Source of the DNA: Taxillus chinensis
Lineage: Eukaryota > Streptophyta > Magnoliopsida > Santalales > Loranthaceae
Assembly: GCA_023512835.1 (NCBI GenBank)
Contig: CM042087.1
Span: 51,950,265 to 52,014,264 of the forward strand
Reading direction: 5' to 3'
Length of the DNA: 64,000 nt
Below, one piece after another: positions 1-11,518 of the stretch (its first letter is position 1; every line of letters begins with the position of its first letter). The position numbers were made by a program, and so were the translations under genes. The notes under the pieces are model-generated. The model saw only the letters and a program-made list of their open reading frames with translations. It ran no database searches and was not told where the DNA came from.

Positions 1-1477
1 TTCATCCTCTTTCCCTCCTCTCACGCCAGCTCTTTTTTTTAGCAAGGAAAAACACAAAAAAAAACAGCCCCAACTTCAACACCTTTTTCTGCATGTTCAA
101 GCAAGCAAAAACATAACAGACACCAATCCCTTTCCAATCCCCTATTTCTCACGCCTACCCTCCTTATTTCCAGTCATCAAAAAACTCAAACTCGGAAAAT
201 ACATCACTCCACTTTTCAAATACCAAGAAATCCCCCTCGCAAACCTCCCCTGTCGATTTTGTTGGTTCTAAGCAAGTGATTATCAGCACCGATAGGAGTT
301 CAAACGGAAGATTGGTGTTGCAAGCTTCAAAGTCGGTTCAGCCCTTATCTTTTCACTACTTTTTCGGTTTATTTGTATCTATATTTGGTGTAATTGTTTT
401 TTTTAGCATTTTTCTAATTTTCGTTTTTTGAGCTTATCTATATTTGGTGTAATCCCTTTTCAGCCTTTTTTCATTGTGTTTTCCTGTATTCCTTCCTATG
501 TGTATGTTGTAATATGTAAAGTATAGTAAAAAGAAAAAAAAGAGCAAAAGGAGAAGATGAGAAGCAACAAAAAGAAAAGAAAAAAAAGTGATTTTATTTT
601 TGTGGATGTCACACTCATACACTCCACATCTATTTTGATATATGTATTTTCAATTTCAAAAAAAGAAAAACACAAAAAAAACAAACATGTTTTTCAAAAC
701 GTTTTCAATAAATAATTTTCAAAATGTTTTCAAAAAAAAAGAGAAAACAAAACAAACAAACAAACAAACAAACAAACAAAAAACAAAACAAAATAGAAAA
801 ACAAACCAAAAAAAAAACAAAACGTTTTTTTTTTAATAAAATGATTTTTTTTTTAAAATCTCTTCAACAACATGTTTTGAAAATGTTTTCATAAAATGTT
901 TTCCAAATGTCTTCCAACAAAAAAAAAAAAAACAAAAAAACAAAAAAAACAACAAAAACAACAAAAAAAATATAGAAAAACAAACACAAAATGCATGTTC
1001 TAAAAAAAGAGGGGGGAAAATAAACAAATGTTTTTTAGGATTTCAATTTCCAAGAGCAAAACCAAAAAACAAACGAATCCCTAGGCTCTCATTATCCACT
1101 TCAAAAATCCAAAACCTTTAGGATTTGCTTTAGAAATTTAGGATAAATGCATTTTAACCATGACTTTAATAAATAACTTAGCCAAATAGAAATCATAAAC
1201 TTTTTAACTTAGCCCAGTCATGGCAGTATAAATAAAATAAAACCTCCTCCTCCTAAATTAGATACTGAAAGGGCGCTGTAGGGGTGCTAATCCTTCCCTA
1301 CACGTAACCAACTCCCGAATCCATCTCTGATAACGCAGACCATACACTTAAAACTACTCAAAGTAGAGGGTATCCAACTGTACCCCAAAAAACAGTTGGT
1401 GGCGACTCTAAAATTTCTCACCATTGGTTTAGTTTGAGCTCACCCCAAAAGAGCCCGGATGAAAACCAGTGATAACA
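1..1477 (+). mobile_element. E1: 3' part of a Tat/Ogre-like LTR, cut by the window edge
   Basis: Non-coding AT-rich block with long A and T runs. Its last 450 bases (CTTCCCTACACGTAACCAAC, then TTGGTGGCGACTC, then a terminus ending CCAGTGATAACA) closely match the ends of E2 (to 22245) and E3 (to 30208). E3's target duplication proves that this terminus is a true element end. No open frame is convincing; the short ones are A/T-run artefacts. The right end falls inside the integrase of copia C1, so E1 inserted into C1. Membership of the Tat/Ogre group is inferred from the style of the U5 and is tentative; whether this is a solo LTR or part of a full element cannot be seen. Confidence 0.7.
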
Positions 1478-2340
1478 TGCCCTGTTCAGAACAATATGAT
1501 CTCATTTCTGAAAAATCAAATTCTGTACCATGATCACTCCTGATGCACTTTATGCTCAGTCCTTGTGAGTTGCTTATCCAGTTGAAAAGATCTACAAGAT
1601 GCTCAAAAGTTTTATCCTTTGATTTCAGGAACATCACCCATGTGTATCTGGTGAAATCATCAATAACCACAAGAGTATATCTCGCACCAGCCAGAGACGG
1701 AACAGAAATAGGACCACAGAGGTCCATATGAAGAAGTTGTAGAGGAGCAGTTATTGAATTAACTAATTTGCTCTTGAAGCTATGTTTGGTCTGTTTGCCC
1801 AGTTGGCATTCTTGACAGAGAGTGTCTCTGGAGAATTTGAGTTTAGGTAGACCAGTGACAAGATCAAGTGATGCAAATTTAGACAATGTCTTAAAGTTTA
1901 ATGTGCGCATCGCTTGTGCCATAACCAACTATCTTCATCTGAAGCTTTAGTGAGGAAGCATACAGGGTCAGAAGAATTATTTCTTAAGACCACTGAGTAT
2001 ATGTCCCCATCTCTTGATCCGGATAACTTAACATCTCTTGGATAAGTTTTCTCTTCTGTACAGGTGTTGGACATAAAGGAAACAGTAAATCCTTTGTCAC
2101 ATAAATTACTGACACTTAGCAAATTATGCTTTAAACCTTCGACTAGTGCAACTCTAGTGATTGATACACGGCCGTTAGTTAAAGTGTCATACCTGAGTCT
2201 TACCTTTCTTTGTTGTCACCATATGAAACGGATGGACCTCGTTTTTCATTAACTTCTACAAGCGAGTCCGATCACCCGTCATATGTCCAGGAGCATCCAC
2301 TATCGAGAATCCACTTGCTTTGATTGATCTTTAACTTCAA
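1478..2340 (-). pseudogene. C1 pol fragment: aspartic protease remnant, pre-integrase and integrase
   Basis: Minus-strand Ty1/copia polyprotein remnant. Near 2293-2313 the reverse strand reads WILDSGC, the protease active-site context, followed by an in-frame stop. The pre-integrase zinc region shows WLWHKRCAH and then CQECQLGKQ (HHCC binding domain). The integrase core has HMDLCGP and RSDHGTEF, giving two catalytic Asp; the third acidic residue is missing because E1 inserted after YCSEQG. The frame breaks near 1920, where HKRCAH and the following segment lie in different frames. In a complete element this polyprotein processes Gag-Pol and inserts the cDNA. Reverse transcriptase and RNase H must lie left of the window. 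Non-functional. Confidence 0.85.
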
Positions 2341-2492
2341 GTGATCCGGCAATACATTCCAGAGATGCTCTTGAAAGACAGGGCTTACACTTTTGGTGCC
2401 CAAACTTGTTTCGGGCGGTTAGAGAGAGCAGCAGTAATGTCAACAGTTCCGGATTTGATTTTGCTAGAACTTTTAGCTCTCCAAGTTGACTT

Positions 2493-4677
2493 TCACTTGT
2501 TAGTTTTAGCTGCCTCTTTTATTTGGGTTTTCTTGGGAGAGACACTCCTTTGTGGTTTAGATTTTGTTTTGCTCGAAGAACCCTTTTTATTAAACTGATC
2601 TTTATTGGTACGAATTTGATTACAAAGCCAGTTATCAGATAAACTCCAATATTCATAGTGATAATGACCCATTTCCCTACAAATGGACCAGACACTATAA
2701 TGCGAAGTACAAACAGGGGATACAGGTCTCTTAGATTTTACAGACTTTCTACTCTGTTCCCTGTGGCCTAATCCATTGTGTTTGGGTGACGCGCTCTTGG
2801 CCCTAGATGCGTCAGCCTTAGCCTTTCCTTTCTTTTTGGGTGCTACAGTTTTGGCTTTAACTGCTACAGCCTTCCCTTCATCATTAGTTATGGGTGCTAC
2901 TGCTTCGGGAAGAGCAGTGTCAGCCTCAACTCCACCGTCATAAACTATGGTGCCACCTGAAATAAAACCATCCAACGGTTTAGATGCACTAACAGGATAT
3001 AAGTTGGTTAGTTTTGGAGTGAAATCCGGAGGACACTCAGTAGCTTGAGTATTGGAGGTTGATGATTCGGAGCCTAGGCCAGGTTTGACTCGAATATTAT
3101 CCGGATCAGTACTAAATGTAGAGGCTATTTTCCCGAATTTAAGCCACTTACGACTTATTTCCCTTTCCTGTTCAAGTTCATTTTCGAGTCTTTTTACTAT
3201 AACTTTTAGGCCTGAAAGATTGGTATTTAGCAGATGATTTTCAGCTCTTAGATCGTGATACCAAACTTCTTTTCCTATGAAGTCAGCTATGTCCTTTTCA
3301 AGTCTAGTAATAGTAAATTCAAGACGTTTATTCGACTTTTCATATCTTTGTACATTTGAGTAATTATTAGTCTCTCATTCTTTTCATGATCACATACGGT
3401 AGTAAGAGATTCTAATTTACTCATGAGCTCAGAGATGAAGGTACCTCGGTATTTACCATGAGGCGGACGTTCGGCTTAGGAGTTGGCTCATCATTCGAGG
3501 ATTCCTCCTCTTCTTCCGAGCCGCTCATGTACTTTGTCACGAATGCCTTCCTCTTGTTCTTCTTGTTGTTTGAGGTGATACGTCGAGGAGTAACCTTGTC
3601 ACTTTTATCTGCCGTCTTAGATTTGGATCTGCATTCCTTAGCCCGGTGACCGGGTTTCCCACAATTAAAGCATTCTTGGGAGTTCGACTCGATCGTTCCT
3701 TCCTTCTGGATGATGAGGAGCCTCTCCGAATCCTTTTATACTTTTCCGAAGGAATCGTTCAAAGGATTTGACAAGAAGAGCTATTTCCTCTTCTGCGTCC
3801 GAGTCGAATTCTCGACTCATCCGTATCATCCTCTTGATGATTCTTGGAGCATTCCGTAGCTTTGAGAGCTACCCCTTTTTTCTTTCCGAGCTATTTTCTC
3901 ATCCCGGTCAGTGTATCTGAATCTAACCTCATGAGTCCGAAGCTCTCCATATATTTCCTCAAGGGCGATAAATGGCCAGTTTTTGTCGGCTTGCATCTGG
4001 AGTCTTGGAATAGTAGCGATCCGACAAGGATCGAAAGAACTTGTCATTGATTTGAGACCGAGTGTAGTGCTCATTGACAGTTTTTAGCTCTAGAATGAGC
4101 TTGCTGAATCTCCGATAAATGCTTTCAAGGGATTCGCCAGGTTTGTAATTAAAACTCTCAAAATTCTGTCTGAGAGCACATATCACATTTTGCATCTGGG
4201 ACTGACTTCCCTCATAGAGGATTGTCAGTTTATCCCAGACAGCTTTTGCTGACGTTCAGCCCTGGACGTCCGTGAAAGCCACGAAATCCAAAGACGATGT
4301 AACATAAGCCGAGCCTTTTCACTAGCGCCCCTGCCAGGCTCTTTCATCGTTGGTAAGTTTGGCATCCGTCTTTGGCCTCCTAACTCCATGTTCTCCGATA
4401 GTCATCGGAATTGGAATCTCCTGATGAAAACATGGCCACATGAGATGATCATGGCATACCATAAACATCTTCATGCGAGCTTTCCACTGGGAGAAAAGCT
4501 CAGGTGTGAATTTGGGCGGTTTTATCGAGTAAAACCAGAACTCCGTGGTTGAGGAGCGACGGCAGCAGCTGGTTGAGGTGAGTCGACGTTTTCACTGCTG
4601 CTTCGATTCGGGATGGGCTCTTGTGCACCTCCGGAGTTAAGGCGAGTGTTGAATAGCATACTGCTTTCTTCGGCCAT
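2493..4677 (-). pseudogene. C1 gag pseudogene (Sirevirus-like)
   Basis: Gag of the same element. The start is the ATG at 4677-4675, about 50 bases downstream of the primer-binding site on the reverse strand, giving MAEESSMLFNTRLN. Downstream are an FSQWKARMKMF segment, a capsid-like region ESLESIYRRFSKLILELKTV (about 4000-4150), a clear CCHC knuckle CFNCGKPGHRAKEC (3631-3672), an acidic Ser/Glu stretch, and a Lys-rich C-terminal part (2493-2975) with a degenerate second zinc motif. Stops and frameshifts break it into several frames. Gag forms the virus-like particle and binds RNA. The long gag with knuckle, acidic linker and basic tail fits Sireviruses. Confidence 0.8.
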
Positions 4678-4724
4678 TGCTTAGAGTAAAAGAGTGGGAT
4701 CTCTACTTTTCAACAAATAGACTT

Positions 4725-4736
4725 GCTCTGATACCA
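4725..4736 (-). promoter_or_regulatory. C1 primer-binding site (initiator Met tRNA)
   Basis: The reverse strand reads TGGTATCAGAGC two bases after the LTR terminus ...ACCATCA. This is the usual initiator-tRNA complement of Ty1/copia elements and fixes the orientation and the LTR boundary. Confidence 0.9.
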
Positions 4737-4738
4737 CT

Positions 4739-6057
4739 TGATGGTCCCTTGGAGCCTAGAGGGGGGTGAATAGGCTCTTATCGAAACTCTTTTTTAATCT
4801 CTTAAGACACCACACTTATTTAGTTAAGTGATAGAATCACTGCGGAAGATAACTAGATAGTGAAAGTATTTTGTTTTATTATCAAGAGATAATTACAACA
4901 AAATAAAAGCAAGACTCTCTTACACTCTGTTTACAAAAGGATTCACACACTAGCCTAGATTCTATCTTTGAGCTCTTTTGAATACACAGGGTTAATTCAG
5001 GCTCGTTCGCACACCCACACAAATGTACAAGTATGAATATTTATACAAACATTCCTAAGAGACAGCCTTGGAACTTGTAGTTTCGGAATGCGTTCAGCAC
5101 TAACTATTCCTCGGTAATCTCTCTGCCTTGACTGCTGCGGTTTGTGGAGCTCAAGATCTTGGGTTCGAAGAGTATAAGTGCCTTTGTGAGTTCCCAAGTA
5201 TAATTAAAGTTGTGTCCACATATCCGGGTGATTCACGTGTAAGATTCTTCAGGTTCTCAACAAGTTTGTCTTATATTGGGACACCACGAGCTGATAACCT
5301 TAAATGTTGTTAAGTTGAAGCAAGCATCTTCTTGGTCCGGTGTAATTTTCCTTACTCGTAGCTAATGAAGCTCGGAACCTTACTCTGTGTCAGTGGTTGC
5401 TTACTCCGTATCTATTAGGTACTGGAATCCTTAGTCCGTGTCAGCGCTTCCTTATTCCGCATGTAAGTTCCTTACTCCGTATGTAAGTTCCTTACTCCGT
5501 ATGTAAGTTCCTTACTCCGTATGAGTGAGTGGCCCGGATTCCTTACTCCGCATCTAGTTTCCTTACTCCATGCGAATAAAGACTCGGGTCCTTATTCCGC
5601 ATCAATACTTCCTTACTCCGTATGTATGAAAGACTCGGATGCCTTACTCCGTGTCTTCTTTAGTTCGCTTGAGGGGAAGACTTAACTTTTTTTAACTCCA
5701 TGTCAAACCTTTTACTTCGTGCGACCTTGTAGACCAAGACTCTTACTCCGCATCAGTTTGACTTAGTCCGTTTGAGGCATTAGGAACAGATTCCGTAATC
5801 TGTAGCTTTTAAGTTCTTAGTCCGCACGAATGTTCCTTATTCCGTATGTATTGGTGACTTGGTTATTTACCAAGTGTTTGACGACACTCACTCTTGTCCA
5901 GATCAGGATTATATATCCTGTCCTTAGCTTTGCTCTCACGAGTGTATCTCCGGATTAATAACATATCTTCTACAATGATCAAAGAAACACAAAAGATCTC
6001 AGATCAAATTACATAAGGCTTTATCAGCATTATCCAAATTCTGGGCTTGATCCAACA
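4739..6057 (-). mobile_element. C1 5' LTR (Sirevirus-like, 1.3 kb)
   Basis: On the reverse strand it starts TGTTGGATCAAGCCC at 6057 and ends ACCATCA at 4739, next to the PBS. Both ends match the LTR of element D (58430-58809), but D lacks the central 900 bases or so. That central part is a field of CTTACTCCG repeats (5330-5860). The right edge abuts the gag of C2, with GGGCA directly outside; the duplicate of that flank would lie left of the window. Confidence 0.85.
5330..5860. repeat. Minisatellite-like array inside the C1 LTR
   Basis: Many variants of CTTACTCCGTAT or CTTATTCCGCAT occur at short, irregular spacing. In 5461-5520 the 20-base unit ATGTAAGTTCCTTACTCCGT repeats three times perfectly. 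Outside this core the unit is degenerate. Confidence 0.85.
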
Positions 6058-6796
6058 GGGCAGATTTAACTTTCCATGCTAATTTTGGTGATCCTTCATT
6101 AGATTTGTTAGCAGGATTAATCTTCAGATTTTCTGCACATTTTCCTTCCTTATTGTTATCTTTGGCAGCTTTAGTAGGCATAGGTTTGACAGTTTTCTTC
6201 ACAGGTTTGGTCTTTAAGTCTTTTGAATGGGTAGCCTGTGTGTGCCTGATTTGTTTCTTCCTATCAGAGTTGTTGTTGCACTGCAGATTTTTAGAGAAAT
6301 TCAGCTGTTTAAGGTTTACCCTGATTTCCGTGGCAATCTCCTTCCTAAGATACTCAGGGTAGAATCTGCACTGATAGGAGAGGTGTCCAACTTCACAACA
6401 GATGGGGCATTTAACAGGTTTGGGTTGAACACTCTGTCTCAAGGGTTTTGCTAGAGTGTTAAGAGGTTTCCTAGGTTTTCTCACATATCCTAGACTGTTC
6501 TTAACTCTATCATCAGAGACAAACTTAGGCTGGAGAGCAGCAGCCTTGCTGGATGAACCAGTCTCAAATGTAGTAGTGTGTCTACTTGGTTTTGTCTCTG
6601 GAATAACTACACCCTTACCCTTGCATTGGGATGTAGAGGACAGGTTGACTGAAGGTTCAGCTTTCAGTTCTATCTTAGCAACTACTGTATCACTGTCCTG
6701 AGATGCAACAGTACCTAGGTCTTTGAGTTCGGGTGTTACTGGTTTGGGTGGACTAGCAACAGCCATTGATACCTCCTTTCCACAATCAAGGAGCAC
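6058..6796 (-). pseudogene. C2 gag, C-terminal part with a zinc knuckle
   Basis: About 245 codons of a second Sirevirus-like gag, cut at its 3' side by the C1 LTR: the open frame runs from KSALL straight into LTR sequence. It is Lys/Ser-rich with one CCHC knuckle, CPICCEVGHLSYQC, followed by FYPEYLRKEI. It lies downstream of the coiled-coil segment at 6887-7312, so it is the basic nucleic-acid-binding tail. Corresponding downstream protease sequence would lie left of C1's far end, outside the window. Confidence 0.7.
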
Positions 6797-6886
6797 ACTG
6801 CTAGCAGGAACAAAGCCTGTAAGACACTTGGTCTGAACAGGGTAAGTCTGGGCCTTGGCTATTTGGTCTATAGAGAAACCTAGACC

Positions 6887-7312
6887 TTAGGCTAGACCTT
6901 TAACATCTGGAGTGGTCCTAAAGTGGGCTGCAATTTCAGCAAAATCTTGCCACTTTTGATTGATTTGTCTTTCCTTTTCCAGTTCTGCTTTAGTTTCATC
7001 TAGTTCCTTTTCTAGCCTATCGATGTCTTTATTAGCCATTTTTAATTGTCCAGCTTTGTCCAAAAGATCATCGTGTATACTTCTCATCTCACTCACTTCA
7101 GCTCTTAATCTTCTCTCTGTTCTTTCATAATCATCTATAGAATCTCTATATTCACATGAAAGCTGTTCCAATTTAGAATAGTATCTTTCTTTGTCAGCTT
7201 TCATAGGAAGAAATTGTTCCTCTATTTCTTTAAGAGCTCTATAGGTATCTTCATATTCAATGTAGAGATGTTCATAAGTTCTTACCTTGAGGGGAGGTGA
7301 ATGGTCAGCCAT
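6887..7312 (-). pseudogene. C2 gag coiled-coil segment
   Basis: A 141-codon open stretch with strong heptad character: EEQFLPMKADKERYY, RRLRAEVSEMRSIHDDLL and KDIDRLEKELDETKAELEKE. It lies between the first knuckle (7347-7541) and the C-terminal knuckle region. A coiled coil in this position is a known feature of SIRE-type Gag proteins, which fits the lineage call. Alone it would not be translated as part of an intact Gag, because frame breaks lie on both sides. Confidence 0.65.
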
Positions 7313-7346
7313 GAAGCAGATGAGACCTTTTTCCTTCTTCTCCTCA

Positions 7347-7822
7347 TCAGAAGATTCTTCTTCCTCCTCGGTTCCACTTGTTGAACTTGTTTATGACAAG
7401 TGCTATCTTCCTCTTGTCATCCTTTCTACTTGAGGAGCCTCTGGTTTTCTTCTTCTGCTCAGCTGCCTCCTTTTTCTCCCTCTTCAGCTTGTAACAGTCG
7501 ACAGCGAAGTGGCCGGGCTTGTTGCAGTGGTAGTATTGCAACTTCTCCTTATCCTTTCCCTTAGGGAAAGATGAAGACGACTACCTTGCTTTTCTCCTGT
7601 AGTTTCCCCTTCTCTTCAGCAGTTTCTTGATCAGAAATGCCACTTCTTCATCTGAGGCACTATCTGAAACAAGTTCATCAGCTTCATCTTCTTCCTCTTC
7701 TGAAGATGGTTCATGGGGTTCGATAGCGGCCTTAAAGGCAACAAACTTCTACTTTTTCTTGGAAGGGTTCTCAAATGCCTTAAGCTCTTCTTTTTACATT
7801 TCAAACGTCTTGAGGTCCCCAT
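7347..7822 (-). pseudogene. C2 gag first zinc-knuckle region, frame-broken
   Basis: 7347-7541 encodes YYHCNKPGHFAVDCYKLKRE followed by a Lys/Ser-rich tail. The knuckle has lost its first cysteine (Tyr instead), so zinc binding would be impaired. The stretch to 7822 is basic and acidic low-complexity sequence in other frames, as expected of the Gag linker. It continues the gag at 7860-8595. Confidence 0.65.
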
Positions 7823-7859
7823 ATAATGCTTCTAAGGCATAAGTCTTCCATTCCTTCAG

Positions 7860-8595
7860 CTAACGGATGGCTGATGTCTTTATCAGCAGTCTCAAGGGTA
7901 GAGATCGCAAAAATTTGTCATTCTTGTCCTTCTGAGAGATCTCAACGTTGTAAGTCTTCATCTGTTGAATCGGACATGTGAACCGTTTATAGATACTGTC
8001 CAATGACTCCTTCGGTTCATATCTAAAGGCTTCATACTCTTGTTTGAGCATGGAGATCTTGTTGTCCTGTATTTGCTCGTCTCCTTCGTAGAAGAGACAG
8101 AGCTTGTCCAGTACCTCTTTAGCAGTCTCAAGATCCTGCACATCCGTGAACATGTCATCATCGAGTGCAGAGAAAAGTATGGCTTTTGCCTTGAAGCCGA
8201 GCTTTACTTTTCTCTGCTCCACCTTAGACCAACTATATGGGTCTTTTGTCATTAACCGACCTCTCTGCATAATCTTTGGAGTGAAAGGTCCGTTTTTTAT
8301 TGTTTCCCGAGAGATACGTTACGAGCATGTCTAGGTGTGCTCTCATCCTTGCTTTCCATTTGGAAAAACGAGTAGGTGTGCACATAGGTACTTGGGACGA
8401 TGAGCCAGGAAAAACATCATAGAAGTCTTCTTGTTCTTTCTTGTTGCTGCTGGTACTCGGTTCTTCCTGCTCTTGGTCTCCAGTCGCTCCTTCCTTTGGA
8501 ACACGACTGGCCTCAAGTTCCTCAATAGGAACCGGAGCTTGCTCGGGAGCCGGAGCCGCACCGCTTGGAATCCATGTCGGCCATGAGGGATCTCT
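7860..8595 (-). pseudogene. C2 gag N-terminal and capsid part
   Basis: The reverse strand carries MADMDSK just inside the PBS (about 8595), but this ATG is one frame off from the following frame (EQAPVPIEELEASRVPKE), so a frameshift is likely. Next come FSKWKARMRAHLDM, then a capsid-like part with YSWSKVEQRKVKL, AKEVLDKLCLFYEGDEQIQ and ESLDSIYKRFTCPIQQMKT. It is collinear with the C1 gag, showing two members of one lineage. Broken by several frameshifts. Confidence 0.75.
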
Positions 8596-8611
8596 ACGGA
8601 GTTGTAAAACC

Positions 8612-8651
8612 GCTCTGATACCAATTGTAGGTCCCAAAGTGAGTCTAGAGG
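8612..8651 (-). other. C2 primer-binding site and LTR stub
   Basis: GCTCTGATACCA on the plus strand (8612-8623) is the inverted initiator-tRNA PBS. The C2 LTR terminus starts at 8626 (TGTAGGTCCC) and survives for only 26 bases before chromovirus A begins at 8652. The rest of this LTR is not seen on the far side of A, so the region was rearranged later. Confidence 0.75.
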
Positions 8652-8954
8652 TGTAAAGACTCGTATTCAGATAGTTTTGAGAGATAGTCATTCTATGGGA
8701 ATGTAACTATCTGGACAGTAGTGTAGTCATCGATGTGAGCATTTTGACCGTACTTGAGCCCGATTCCGAGTCGGGGCCCCGTTTGACCCGATTGTTGACT
8801 TTTTGGGGTTTTTTTTGGTTGACTTTGCGTTTGGGCGGTCATTTGGGTATAATCATATCTGTTTAGTGTTGTGCTCGTCAATTCGAGCGTTTTGATCGTA
8901 GTTTGACTCAATTTGGAGTTTGGGGCCTTGGAGGTCAATTATTGGTAGCGGAAA

Positions 8955-8962
8955 TATAAATA
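8955..8962 (+). promoter_or_regulatory. TATA box of the A 5' LTR
   Basis: TATAAATA lies about 300 bases into the LTR. The 3' LTR has lost the corresponding segment of about 70 bases (deleted near 18734), so only this copy keeps the core promoter. Confidence 0.6.
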
Positions 8963-9559
8963 AGCGACAAAAAAAAGGAAGCTTTCACTTTACATTTCAC
9001 GTTTGTGCGTTTGAGAGAGAGAGCTTGAGAGAGCTTGGAAGCCTTGGCGATTTGGGGCGATTTGGGTTCGTGGAGCTCAAAGATTCACTTCAAGTAGGTG
9101 TCCTTGAACTTCTTATCTTGATTCTATGCTTGGTATGCACGAATTTATCACGATTTATGAAATTGAGCATGAACCCTAGAATTTGAGGAAAACCAATTTT
9201 GGGTTAGATCTAATGGTTTAGCATAAGATTTGTGGTTAAGAACTATTTTATATCATTGTGGATATATATTTCTGTGATTTTGGGGTTAATTAATTGTGTT
9301 TTTCATGAGGGTTGATAAGTCAACCATGGAAATTTTGGTTTAAATCTAGATTTCTAGAAATCTGGAATTTGATGCGTGTTTCTGTTGTTTCTGTGCAATT
9401 TAGAGGCGTTCTGGACGCATTTTAAGGTAAATATCGCAGTCTGTTGCGTAGAATGCGTGTTTGTGCGTGTCTGGGGGTTGCTGGGTTGATTCCAGACGAA
9501 GAACAGGCAAAAACAACGATGAACAGTACCATGGGCGCGTACTGGGTCGAACTTACGAA

Positions 9560-9790
9560 AATCCGAAGTTCTAGGTCGTAGGGTCGTACTTCGTAGACCC
9601 GTAGTTCGTAGGTTCGTAGTTCGTAGATTCGTAGACCCGTAGTCCGAAGGTCGAAGTTCGTAGCCTCGTAGGTCGAAGATCGAAGACCCGCTTCGAGTCT
9701 TCGAGGCGCACTATGCGATTATGAGTCACGGCTCCCGCTACGAGTCTCCGAGGCGCGCTGCAATTCCGCGCTACGAGTCGCACTTCTGAA
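9560..9790. repeat. TTCGTAG/TTCGAAG repeat field in the A 5' LTR
   Basis: Dense degenerate short repeats built from TTCGTAG, TTCGAAG and GACCCGTAG. The same field is present at 19325-19580 in the 3' LTR with small insertions, so array length differs between the two LTRs of one element. Confidence 0.75.
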
Positions 9791-11006
9791 GCTACGAGGC
9801 AGTGCAACAGCACTGGACTGGACCTATTTACATCGCAACCTATACCCAAAGTATATACTTAAGTTACTATGTAAATAACGAAATACCCCCCCATTTGGAT
9901 TCAAAGAAAAATACTAGAAAAATTAATTCCCACTATTTCAAAATGTGAAAATTGGGTTTTAGTGTAAAATCTTGGAAAAACCCAAAAGTTCGTAGTGGTG
10001 AATTTTTGGAAAGTGGGGTTAGACATCTCAGAAAAATCCCCAAAAATCAGATTATCTTAGTTATGCTATGGGAACCCAATGCCAGGACTTTTGATTTCAA
10101 GAAAATAGCTGCTATGGGTACTTCCTTCATAAATCAAGGATTGAGGATTTACTTGTGAAGACTGGCCACAGTTCTAAAGGAATGGTTGAGAATGACATAC
10201 CATACTAATGTTAGTATGTTGGTGTGAGGTATTGGGGCATGGACTCCGTGACTTGTTTGGGTTCTCACCGTGATGCACCGATGGTGCTATGTGGTTGACG
10301 TGGCAGGCATATGCACCGATGGCAGGCCTGTGTGGCGACTGTGGCTGGGCATATTGCGTTGTGGACAGGCTAAGGCCTGACTTGAGCCGTTGAGCTCGTG
10401 GAGCTAGGGCTGAGTGCCCTGAGCTGGGATCCCATGGAGGATCGTGGACAAGTTGTCCTGTGTGAACAGGCTGAGTCCTGATGTCTGTTTGCAGGCTGAG
10501 TCATGATGATTGTGCACACTACACGGTGCACAAGTACACTGAGCATATAGTATAGACTTATATGTGTTGTATGATGTGGAGTTTTGGGGTCACCTACGAG
10601 CTTGTCGCTCACCCCTACTTGTTGTTTACCCCTTTTCAGGTGTGACCCGAGACTAGTGGAGGACTTTCCTCCAGGAGGACGTGCCCACTACTCGATGTAT
10701 GATACGATCGTATTCTGTATTTTATTATGTGTTGTATCCCGGACATGGGTCCGTGGACAGATGTATTTGTATCTTGTTTGTGATGTGATGTCTGTATGAC
10801 TGTTTGACTTATTGTATGCATGATGATATATGGGAAAGTACAGGATTACCATTGATGTATGACTGTACAGGGTTGCATATTTGAGACAGCACCCGCGGTG
10901 TAGTCTCCATTGGTGCTAGTCACCAACCACTTGACCTATCGGGTGCGGGCAAGGGGAAGTCATGTACCTGGTTCCGGGTTCCCTGGAATTCGGGGGCGTG
11001 ACAAGT

Positions 11007-11018
11007 TGGTATCAGAGC
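11007..11018 (+). promoter_or_regulatory. A primer-binding site
   Basis: TGGTATCAGAGC lies four bases after the LTR end. It is the initiator-tRNA complement typical of Del/Tekay chromoviruses. The 480-base leader from here to the gag ATG at 11499 has no gene. Confidence 0.9.
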
Positions 11019-11498
11019 ATGGTCTAGTGGACCTAGGTTAGTGAGGGGTGGTTAATTGATTCCAGGTGACTTGGAAAACTGTAGGGAGGGCGCCTGATCA
11101 ACGCAGTCCTTACATGTATTCTAGGTTATTTTGGTGTCAGTTAGATCGTCCTAGGAGCATACATGGGGATGGATGCATTGCTAGTGGTATGATTGTGTGC
11201 ATATGGGGCACTAGATTGTCTTTGTGTGTGATGTGCTTGTATGTGGTGCCAGGATGGCACGTGGCCGTGAGAGCCAGGACTTGATTTTGGTGTACCCTGA
11301 GGGGTGACACTATGCTATATGCATGGTTGTGGACCTACGGGTTGTGTGGTGTACCCTGAGGGGGACACGATGTTATATGCATGGTATGGACCTACGGATC
11401 GTGTGGTGAGAACCTACAAGTCGGTTGTGCCTTTGATGGCTATTTTTGCTAGCAGTGCTAGTATTGATCGTTTGTTGTTTGTTGTTGTGGCCAGTGTG

Positions 11499-11518
11499 AT
11501 GGCACCACCGAGGACAGC
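11499..11518 (+). pseudogene. A gag, first codons, interrupted by a solo LTR
   Basis: ATG at 11499-11501 begins MAPPRTA and is cut after 20 bases by the insertion at 11519. Reading resumes at 13482 (AIRGQGPAEEPP) once the insertion and one copy of its duplication are ignored. Confidence 0.65.

Larger units (their letters stand above)
8652..11003 (+). mobile_element. A: 5' LTR of a Del/Tekay-like chromovirus
   Basis: Starts TGTAAAGACTCG and ends GGGGGCGTGACA, followed by the PBS at 11007. The first 1.1 kb matches 18492-19600 by direct reading, with roughly 5 percent mismatch in the first 200 bases, mostly C/T and G/A changes. A TATAAATA box lies at 8955-8962. The LTR contains a field of TTCGTAG/TTCGAAG words (9560-9715). 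At 2.35 kb it is long but normal for this group. Short open frames within it are not genes. Confidence 0.9.

Noticed and set aside
434..1027. Short Lys/Asn/Phe-rich open frames on both strands
   Set aside because: They arise from A and T runs of the LTR and recur at 21306-21827; no protein pattern.
1390..1402. TTGGTGGCGACTC in E1 as an Arg-tRNA primer-binding site
   Set aside because: In E3 the same word lies about 60 bases inside an end fixed by target duplication, so it is within the LTR, not after it.
2064..2598. Plus-strand open frames over C1 gag-pol
   Set aside because: Antisense shadows of the copia pseudogene on the minus strand.
9560..9849. TTCGTAG repeats as a CRISPR-like array or a Tyr/Thr-rich protein
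   Set aside because: Units are 7-9 bases without constant spacers, lie inside a plant LTR, and the frame is only a readout of the repeat.
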